Part shown: piece by piece, positions 1 through 5,262 of the stretch
Numbering within the stretch: the stretch's first letter is position 1
Layout: each line of letters starts with the position of its first letter
Translations under genes and position numbers: made by a program
Assembly: GCA_027858455.1 (NCBI GenBank)
Contig: JAQICQ010000142.1
Location: forward strand, 1-5,577
Direction of reading: 5' to 3'
Source of the DNA: Elusimicrobiota bacterium
Lineage (GTDB): Bacteria; CG03; SLGR01; JAGXOG01
DNA: 5,577 bases
Notes under the pieces: model-generated
What the model was told of the DNA's origin: nothing
Database searches by the model: none
What the model saw: the letters and a program-made list of their open reading frames with translations, nothing else

Positions 1-16
1 CTTTTATACGACTCAT
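1..16 (-). CDS. Start of a gene leaving the left edge (first five codons)
   Basis: On the minus strand an ATG at 16-14 begins M-S-R-I-K and runs off the window. It is preceded by a clear Shine-Dalgarno AAGGAG (24-29) with 7 nt spacing, which is why I call it a real start. It lies 30 bp beyond the stop of the Hrb-like gene with no visible terminator between, so the two are probably cotranscribed. Five codons cannot identify a product. By neighbourhood (inference only), an oxidative-stress partner such as a rubrerythrin or a flavin-diiron protein would fit, because such genes often sit beside rubredoxin-flavoprotein fusions. Confidence 0.6.
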
Positions 17-46
17 TAATTTTCTCCTTATTTTATAATTAACTTT

Positions 47-748
47 TTAATCTATTTTTTCAAAATCATCTTTTCCGACACCGCAGACCGGACAGACCCA
101 GTCATCGGGCAAATCGTCAAATGATGTTCCCGGCTCAATTCCGGATTCCTCATCGCCTTTAGCGGGGTCATAAATATATCCGCAAACTGTGCATTCATAT
201 TTTTCCATATTGTTTTGTCCTTCTTTTACTTTTCCTTCTTTTCCGGGACCGCTGTAAGTCGGCGCTGACTCGGGCTCTTTCCCATTTTTAACCTGATGGT
301 AAAATTCATAGGTCATAGCCTTGCCTTCTTTTAATACTTCGGCATCTATAACCTCTCCGACAAACATTGTATGGCTTTTCATTGCCATACTCCCTTTTAC
401 TTTACATTCAATATAAGCCAAAGTATTTGACAAAAGATAAGGAGCTCCTGTCTTGCCTTTCTTATACTTTATATCTTTGAATTTATTAGTTTTTTTGCCG
501 GATTTAAAACCGAAATTACCGATAAGTTTCATGGGAGTTTCGGTATCTAAGACAGAAACAACAAAGACACCGCTTTCTGATATATATTTATGGGTGAGAT
601 TATTTTTATTGACACATACCGCAAGCTGCCGGGGTTCTGATGTGACCTGCATCACGGTATTTGCTATCTGGCCGTTAATCCTATCCTTATATTTAGAACT
701 AACCATATACAAACCATAACTTATTTTCTGTAATGCTTTTGTATCCAT
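47..748 (-). CDS. hrb: High-molecular-weight rubredoxin-like protein (flavin reductase domain fused to rubredoxin)
   Basis: This cytoplasmic redox protein of 233 residues has two parts. Residues 1-150 resemble the FMN-binding flavin reductase-like fold; they open with ALQKISYGLYMVSS and contain the NTVMQVTSEPRQLAVCVNK strand region and the SHTMFVGEV segment typical of the family. A Gly/Lys/Glu-rich linker (about 155-180) leads to a complete rubredoxin at 181-233, with both iron-binding knuckles visible: C186-x2-C189-G-Y-x-Y-D and C219-P-x-C222-G, plus the conserved DDLPDDWVCP stretch. In Moorella, Hrb of this architecture and length passes electrons from NAD(P)H through FMN and the FeS4 centre to flavin-diiron proteins that reduce NO or O2. 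The same role here is inference, because the partner is not in the window. The gene is intact, ends in TAA, and is probably first in an operon with the gene at the left edge. No Shine-Dalgarno precedes the ATG at 748; the promoter sits almost on the start codon. Domain assignment is near certain; the exact physiological role is less so. Confidence 0.93.
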   Translation of the reverse strand: MDTKALQKISYGLYMVSSKYKDRINGQIANTVMQVTSEPRQLAVCVNKNNLTHKYISESGVFVVSVLDTETPMKLIGNFGFKSGKKTNKFKDIKYKKGKTGAPYLLSNTLAYIECKVKGSMAMKSHTMFVGEVIDAEVLKEGKAMTYEFYHQVKNGKEPESAPTYSGPGKEGKVKEGQNNMEKYECTVCGYIYDPAKGDEESGIEPGTSFDDLPDDWVCPVCGVGKDDFEKID

Positions 749-755
749 TATTTTT

Positions 756-784
756 AGTATACTTTATTAGGCGGCTTTTATCAA
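756..784 (-). promoter_or_regulatory. Sigma70-type promoter of the Hrb-like gene, probably leaderless
   Basis: On the minus strand TTGATA (779-784) and TATACT (756-761) are separated by exactly 17 bp, close to the consensus housekeeping promoter. Only 7 nt lie between the -10 hexamer and the ATG (748-746). A normal initiation distance puts the transcript start at about 748-750, at or next to the A of the ATG. No Shine-Dalgarno is present in that interval, which agrees with a leaderless mRNA. The promoter match is seen directly; leaderless expression is inferred. Confidence 0.65.
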
Positions 785-824
785 ACATATTGCCGCAGGA
801 TTAACGTGCGTAAACTCAGGAAGA

Positions 825-900
825 TGGTACCCCCGGGGCGATTCGAACGCCCGCACCCGGCTTAGGAGGCCAGTGCTCTATCCAGCTGAGCTACGGGGGC
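825..900 (-). tRNA. tRNA-Arg (anticodon CCU), CCA encoded
   Basis: The minus strand folds into a full 76-nt cloverleaf. The acceptor pairs GCCCCCG with CGGGGGT, the D-stem is GCTC/GAGC, the anticodon stem is CTGGC/GCCGG, the variable loop has four bases, and the T-stem GGGCG/CGCCC encloses the loop TTCGAAT. The anticodon loop CTCCTAA gives CCU, which reads AGG (Arg). The discriminator is A and the 3' CCA is encoded in the DNA (825-827). The first acceptor pair is G-U rather than Watson-Crick, a small oddity. The gene lies between the integrase and the Hrb-like gene, all on one strand. Arginine tRNA genes are frequent integration targets. Confidence 0.95.
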
Positions 901-986
901 ACATGTTTTTATATTGTCAATAAAATAACCTTTTTTTAAAATTACCGATCATGCTTACTTTTGTGTTTGTCCATATTTTGACTACT

Positions 987-2063
987 TTATTGCATAAACT
1001 CATCAAGCTTCTCTACCGCTTTTCTCTTATGTTTTGGGGAAAGATGTGCGTATCTCAATGTCATCTCTATTGATTTATGCCCCAATATCTCTTTCACAGT
1101 TGACAAATCTACTCCCGCCATAACCATCTGTGAGGCCGCGGTATGCCGAAGGTCATGGAATCTGAAATCTTTTATTCACGCTTCTTTCCTAGCTTTTGCG
1201 AAAGCCCTTCTGATATCTTTATATTGTTTCCCATAAGAATTTGTAAATACATACTCGCTACCGGCGGGGTTCCTTTTATCTTTTATCTTTTTAAGACAGT
1301 TTTTCAAGTTCTTATTCATCGGGATATCCCGGCCTTCATTATTTTTACTGTCCCTAATATAAATAATATCCCGCTTAAAATCCAGGTCACCCCATTTTAA
1401 TTTTAAAATATTTCCTTTCCTTACCCCTGTATTGACAGCTGTTCTTATTACCGGTTTTAAATGGGGCGGCGCACATGCTATAAGATTCTTTATTTCTTCT
1501 TTCTCTAAATACCTTAATCTATTATTATTAACTTTAAACAGATCAACCTTATCCATGGGATTTTTTTGTGCTTTACCCCATTCTATAGCTTTATTATACA
1601 TAGCTCGGAAAAGTTTAAGTTCATGATTAACGGTTGATAGTTTAACCTCTTTCTTGCGTTTTATCTTGAACTTCTCCAACATCAACGGAGTAATTTGATG
1701 TAAATATTTATTTCCTAAATATTTCTTTAATGTCTGGCTTCGATATACATCCGTTAGATAAGACTTTTTATTGTTTTTAGAATATACTTCAAGATACTCA
1801 TCCGCAAAATCAAAGAATTTGATTTTTTTTATTTTATTAACATCAAGATTTTTATTTTCCGCCGCTTCTACTTTTCGCTTCATCAGCACATTTTCTGCCA
1901 ACCGTTTATTGGGCCCGATCTTCTCTCGGCGCCTCTTGCCGTTCACATCATAATAATCTATGTACCAGGGATCGCCTTTGACGGGTTGTTTACGCCGGAC
2001 ATATTTTATTCTTTTTTTACCGTTTCTTGTATAGGTTGTTTTTTTACGCTGATAAATTGCCAT
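987..2063 (-). pseudogene. Phage-type tyrosine recombinase/integrase with one in-frame TGA
   Basis: The reading frame starts at ATG 2063 behind AGGGA (2070-2074, 6 nt spacing) and would encode 358 residues, but codon 296 is TGA (1176-1178). Residues 1-75 form a very basic N-terminal arm-type DNA-binding region with the DPWYIDYYDVNGKRRREKIG segment. Residues of about 83-175 match the SAM-like core-binding domain, and 180 onward the catalytic domain, with R215 in NTGVRKGNIL and the probable hairpin lysine K240. After the TGA the same frame continues for 62 codons to TAA (987-989) and holds the rest of the active site: HDLRH (H303, R306), LGH (H329) and the nucleophile Y338 in TLRYAHLS. Relatives usually have glycine here (KEAGIKDFRFHDLRHT), so a single GGA to TGA change is the simplest cause. 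The truncated 295-residue product would lack the HxxR box, the third histidine and the nucleophile, and should be catalytically dead. The gene reads toward tRNA-Arg 86 bp away, suggesting an old tRNA-targeting genomic element. Read-through or a sequencing error cannot be excluded. Confidence 0.9.
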
Positions 2064-2128
2064 TTCTATTCCCTAATTTTATTTATTCTTTAAACTAAGT
2101 CAAATCAAAATCTTTTTCTTTAATTAGG

Positions 2129-2160
2129 TGTTCCCTCAACCATCTGTCAAGTTCCCTCAA
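2129..2160 (+). repeat. IS21-type left-end direct repeats
   Basis: GTTCCCTCAA occurs twice in direct orientation, at 2130-2139 and 2151-2160, a 21-bp period. The first copy is preceded by T, so the array begins TGTTCCC. IS21-family elements start with 5'-TG and carry repeated transposase-binding sequences near their termini, so 2129 is a good candidate for the outer left end. It lies 141 bp upstream of the istA start. The right end that would confirm it is missing. Confidence 0.6.
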
Positions 2161-3659
2161 AGCTATAATAAATTCCATAGCAAACGCCGGAGAAAATTCC
2201 AGAGTTTAAAAATGACATAAAAGATAGTAAAATCCTTTTTTGATGATGTAAGAATCAAGGAGGGAGCAAATGTTAGGAGCAGCAATGTACACAACAATAA
2301 AAACGCTATGGAAAAGGCACAAAAACAAAAGTAAAATAGCCCGGTTGACCGGGCACGACTGGAAAACAGTAGCTAAAGTAATTGATAAGATAGAACATGG
2401 AGAAGAATGTCCGGCGAAAAAACCCCATCCCCGGCTGTTAGATCCCTACAGGGAACAAATTATGCAATGGATGGAAGCAGATTTAACAGCAGTGAGAATG
2501 CATGAAAAATTAAAAGAGATGGGAGTAACAGCCGGCTATTCAACCGTAAAAGATTACAGGGCAGCTATCAGAGGAAGAAAAAATATATTTGTAAGAATGC
2601 ATACCCCTCCCGGAGAAGAAGCGCAGGTTGATTTCGTATATGTAGGTTTAACACCGGATAACAACGGAAAAAGACGTAAGACATGGGTATTTAATATGCG
2701 TCTTAGTTATTCAAGATTAGATTATTATGAGAAAGTATATGATCAGTGTGTCGAAACCTTTATCAGGTGCCACATAAACGCATTTAATTACTTCGGCGGT
2801 GTTCCGGAATATGTAAAAATAGACAATTTAAAGGCAGCAATATTAAAAGCAAACTTTTACGAGCCTGTTTATCAAAGACAATATAAAGATTTTGCCGATT
2901 ATTACGATTTCAACCCGTTGCCTTGCCGTGTACGGGACCCCAATGGTAAAGGTAAAGTGGAATCTGGCATAAAATATGTAAAGATTAACTTTTTTGCCGG
3001 ACGTAAATTCAAAGACGAAGATGATTTAGACAGGCAGCTAAGAAACTGGCTTGATAATACCTGCAATCAAAGAGTGCACGGAACTACAAGGAAAATCCCG
3101 CGGGAATTATTTGAATCTACAGAAAAGGACGAATTAAGAACATTACCCCGGGAAGAATACAGTATGTCTCAAATGGGCACCCGGAAAGTCTATCACGACT
3201 GCCATATTTATGTGGGATACAATTACTATTCTGTACCGTTTAAATATGTTGGTAAAGAAGTTGAGATAGAACAAGGAAAAGAATTACTAAAAATATATTA
3301 TCAGGGCAAACAGATAGCTCTGCATACTCTCTTAAAAGGGCAAGGCAGATTTTCTACGGTTGACAGCCATTATCCTAAATACAAAAGGTATTCAGAAACG
3401 GAGTATCAGGAAAAATACCAGGTAAAGATGGCTGAGTTAGGCGAATATGCCCAACAGTTGTTCTTTCTGATAATTGAGAAAAAACCGCGAGATTGGTCAA
3501 GAAATGTACAGGGAATATTATCATTGACAAAAACATACCCCGAAAAAATTGTTAATCTCGCCTGTAAAAGAGCGTTAGCCTATGACGTTCATAATTATTC
3601 GGTAGTTAAGAATATTTGCTGTAACAGCAGTTACAATATGCCGGGAGTCAATCCCAAAT
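2129..3659 (+). mobile_element. IS21-family insertion sequence, 5' part only
   Basis: The remnant comprises the left terminus with its repeats and most of istA. IS21 elements normally carry istA followed at once by istB, the AAA+ ATPase that controls target choice and is needed for transposition. No istB sequence and no right end are present. The right limit is where IstA similarity fades (about 3640) or where the IS256 element begins (about 3660), so the end given is approximate. The element lies upstream of the integrase start, on the opposite strand. Confidence 0.75.
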
Positions 3660-3724
3660 GTTCTGTAAAAGTCACTGAGTCACTAACTCCTCCGTCAATT
3701 TTAACTCTTCAATTTTTTCCATAA
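2270..3724 (+). pseudogene. istA: IS21-family transposase IstA, C-terminally truncated
   Basis: IstA is the DDE transposase that cuts and joins the ends of IS21 elements. The ATG at 2270 follows AAGGAGGG (2257-2264, 5 nt spacing); a second ATG at 2285 also has a TAGGAG in front, but the first has the stronger site. Residues of about 8-40 form a helix-turn-helix (KSKIARLTGHDWKTVAKVI). The rve-type catalytic core carries D121 (EAQVDF), D185 (VKIDNLK) and E231 (DPNGKGKVES). Residues of about 300-345 match the Mu-transposase-like C-terminal beta-barrel (YYSVPFKYVGKEVEI). Family resemblance runs to about residue 457 (KNIC...YNMP, near 3640). The final 25 or so residues, including SLTPPSILTLQFFP, read into the adjoining IS256 element and are foreign. 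The catalytic triad survives, but the natural C-terminus and istB are gone, so autonomous activity is unlikely. Confidence 0.9.
3660..3672 (+). repeat. Left terminal inverted repeat of the IS256 element
   Basis: GTTCTGTAAAAGT here matches the reverse complement of 5013-5024 (GTCTGTAAAAGT), with an 11-bp identical core TCTGTAAAAGT (3662-3672) and one extra T in this copy. Beyond the core the two ends diverge quickly. The TCTGTAAAA core looks like IS256-family tips. Confidence 0.65.
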
Positions 3725-4932
3725 ATTCATCAGTTTCATCGGTGTCATTTTCTTCCATCCTCATGTATCTTCTGCCTGTCTGCCAGTCTTCATCAATTTC
3801 CATTAACAGGCAGCAAGCATACCGAATGCATGATTCCCGGTTGGGAAATATACCTACAACTTTCGCCCGCCTTTTCAATTTACTGTTTAATGTACCTTCA
3901 ATAAAATTTGTCGTCCTGATCTTCCTTCTATGATGATCCGGAAAATCATAAAATGCCAGGGTCTCTTCAATATGCTCATCCAAAAGTCTCGAAACTCTTG
4001 GATATTTATCCCGGAATCTGTCAGCTACCATTGAGGCTATCTTTCACCTGTATCGGTACGATGAATGCCATCTCCTTAGTGGGAGAACTGTAAATCTGCT
4101 TTACGTATTTACTGACCAGTTTTTTGTCTTTACTCGGAACCTTTGAGAGTATATTTCTCTGAAAATGCACCATGCATCTTTGATGAGGCGCTCCTGAATA
4201 TTCTTCCTCCATTACATTTACTAATCCTCTATGAGCATCCGATATCGTAAGATTAACTGATCTGATCCCACGCTCCTTTAATCGCCTGTGATGCTCTCTC
4301 CAGGTATCCTCGCTTTCCGTTACGGCCATATCTACCCCGAGAATTTCTCTGTGTCCGCCGGGGGTTACTCCCAGTGAAATCAGCAATGGCCGCTTGACCA
4401 CTTTTTTGTTCTCTCTAACATAAAAGTAGCATGCATCCGATATCATGTATTCGTAATGGCTTTTTAGTTGTCTCCGGCGCCATTCCCGCACCATAGGGTC
4501 CAGCTCTTTTATTAGACGGCTGACAGTAGATTTAGAAAAGCTCATCTCTCCGGATAGCTTCTTTGTAATCTTTTGTATCTTGTTTGTAGATACACCGTCG
4601 ATCACCATCTGCTGTATTGCTGCCAAAAGAGCTTTTTCGCTTCTCTGGTAATTGTCAAAGAGCATTGTCTTAAACGAATATTCCCTGATCTGCGGCTTCT
4701 TCAGATTAAGTGTGCCTACCCGGGTATTCAATTGTCTGTCTTTGTAGCCATTCCGGGTCCCGAAACGTTTTTCGTCATCTCTCTCGTGTTTTTCCACACC
4801 AATCTGATTGTCTCTTTCCATCTCCAGGAATTCCTGTAATACTTCTCCAAGTATTTCCTTTACAAAATCTCCGTCTTTTGCAACTGCCTATTGCAAAAGT
4901 TCTCTTAATTCAGTATCATTTAGTTGGGTCAT
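3672..4932 (-). pseudogene. IS256-family (mutator-type) transposase with a nonsense codon and a frame disruption
   Basis: The true start is ATG 4932, with AAAGGAGG 5 nt upstream; the frame opens MTQLNDTELRELLQ. Codon 15 is TAG (4888-4890), after which the same frame resumes AVAKDGDFVKEILGEVLQEFLEMERDNQIG, a typical IS256 N-terminus. This frame carries the first catalytic Asp (MISDACYFYV, residue 166), the second Asp (LTISDAHRGL, residue 232) and the family signature HQRCMVHFQRN, then ends at TGA 4021-4023. The C-terminal part continues in the +1 frame from about 4031 to the TGA at 3672: DKYPRVSRLLDE, FYDFP, and TTNFIEGTLNSKLKRR with the catalytic Glu, then VVGIFPNRES. The C-terminal frame is itself closed by a TGA at about 4046, so the frames overlap for only about 22 nt. 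All three catalytic acids exist but no single frame links them. An internal ATG at 4821 could start a product after the TAG, but it would still miss the Glu. The gene is almost certainly inactive. Confidence 0.9.
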
Positions 4933-4937
4933 TATTG

Positions 4938-4945
4938 CCTCCTTT
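4938..4945 (-). promoter_or_regulatory. Ribosome binding site fixing the IS256 transposase start
   Basis: AAAGGAGG lies 5 nt upstream of ATG 4932 on the minus strand. It shows that translation originally began at 4932 and not at the internal ATG 4821, which has no comparable site. The TAG at codon 15 is therefore a genuine interruption of the coding sequence and not upstream non-coding DNA. Confidence 0.8.
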
Positions 4946-5012
4946 TGTTTTTCCAACAATTACATTTACATTATGGAGGTTTTTAATGCCCCATTCAAGT
5001 TTTCGTCAATCT

Positions 5013-5024
5013 ACTTTTACAGAC
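5013..5024 (-). repeat. Right terminal inverted repeat of the IS256 element
   Basis: Read on the minus strand this is GTCTGTAAAAGT, pairing with the left copy at 3660-3672. It lies 80 bp upstream of the transposase start and 36 bp before the recognisable TnpA remnant. The spacing gives a reasonable IS256 element length. Confidence 0.6.
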
Positions 5025-5059
5025 ATTATAAGAAAGTCTCCATATTGTCTGGACGCCGC

Positions 5060-5221
5060 GATATCGAGGTAAAAAAAGTTAATGTACAAGAAGACCATAT
5101 CTATGTAGTAGCGGTTATACCGCCGGGAGTTCCAGTTGCCCGGGTAGTGCAATATATGAAATCTCGAACCGGGAAGAAATTAAAGATGAAGTTTAATTTT
5201 ATGGAAAAAACGATATGGGGA
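5060..5221 (+). pseudogene. tnpA: IS200/IS605-type TnpA fragment (Y1 HUH transposase remnant)
   Basis: The plus-strand frame from DIEVKKVNVQEDHIYVV to FMEKTIWGR matches the central part of single-strand Y1 transposases: the strand before the HUH motif, the IPP...VVQYMKSRTGKKL helix, and a motif resembling the KKxYWG box. About the first third of the protein is absent; similarity begins only about 36 bp inside the flank of the IS256 element. The C-terminal part that would hold the catalytic tyrosine is also absent, since the frame runs straight into a GC hairpin after WGR. The HUH metal-binding motif reads H-I-Y (5096-5104) instead of H-x-H, a one-base CAT-to-TAT type change. No usable start codon belongs to it. 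It is a dead fragment. Family assignment rests on the pattern around DHIY and KSRTGKKL; subgroup is uncertain. Confidence 0.75.
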
Positions 5222-5222
5222 A

Positions 5223-5253
5223 GAAGCCCCCGACTCTTGTCGGGGGGAACTTC
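5223..5253. other. Strong GC hairpin next to the TnpA remnant
   Basis: CCCCCGAC (5227-5234), loop TCTT (5235-5238) and GTCGGGGG (5239-5246) form a perfect 8-bp stem. GAAG (5223-5226) and CTTC (5250-5253) extend it by four pairs across a GAA bulge. No T-tract follows on either strand, so it is a poor intrinsic terminator by the usual rule. IS200/IS605 elements end in short GC hairpins recognised by TnpA, so an element-end hairpin is the better guess. It also lies 10-40 bp downstream of the stop codon of the minus-strand gene and could act as a weak terminator or 3'-end stabiliser for it. Confidence 0.6.
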
Positions 5254-5262
5254 ACTATTACG

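Larger units (their letters stand above)
3660..5024 (-). mobile_element. IS256-family insertion sequence (degenerate)
   Basis: The element is about 1.36 kb, normal for IS256, and is defined by a mutator-type transposase on the minus strand and a short inverted repeat at both ends. The transposase stop codon (3672-3674) touches the left terminal repeat, as is common in this family. IS256 elements usually leave 8-9 bp target duplications. The flanks here (tcccaaat on the left, attataag on the right) do not match, and IstA does not resume on the right side. The present junctions therefore arose through rearrangement, or one flank was deleted after insertion. Confidence 0.8.

Noticed and set aside
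453..719. Plus-strand open frame opposite the Hrb-like gene
   Set aside because: It is antisense to a clearly conserved flavin reductase domain, has no ribosome binding site, and its protein resembles nothing I recognise.
901..986. Promoter for the tRNA between the integrase and tRNA-Arg (TTGACA, TATAAA on the minus strand)
   Set aside because: TTGACA and TATAAA nearly touch instead of being about 17 bp apart, and no good partner hexamer is present for either.
1176..1178. UGA read as glycine through a variant genetic code
   Set aside because: The Hrb-like gene, IstA and the other frames show no further in-frame TGA at glycine positions, and TGA serves as the stop of the IS256 transposase. 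A point mutation is simpler.
1143..1953. Several plus-strand open frames across the integrase (1143-1400, 1432-1626, 1771-1953)
   Set aside because: All are antisense shadows of the conserved recombinase frame, Phe/Leu/Ile-rich as expected from reading an AT-rich Lys-rich gene backwards.
2076..2103. Promoter for the integrase (TTGACT-N16-TAAAAT on the minus strand)
   Set aside because: The hexamers are plausible, but the expected start falls inside or after the AGGGA ribosome binding site, so a transcript from here would lack it. In such AT-rich DNA the match may be chance.
3742..3933. Plus-strand open frame inside the IS256 transposase
   Set aside because: It is antisense to the conserved DKYP...TTNFIEGTLNSKLKRR region and has no independent support.
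4573..5072. Plus-strand open frames over the IS256 N-terminus (4573-4839, 4710-5072, and the first part of 4808-5266)
   Set aside because: They are antisense to the transposase. Only the last part of 4808-5266 (from 5060) has family resemblance, and it is reported as a TnpA remnant. The ATG at 4987 with GGAGG upstream gives only a 28-codon frame ending at 5073 without recognisable similarity.
5223..5253. Rho-independent terminator
   Set aside because: The stem is strong, but no run of T follows it on either strand, so I report it as a hairpin of uncertain role.
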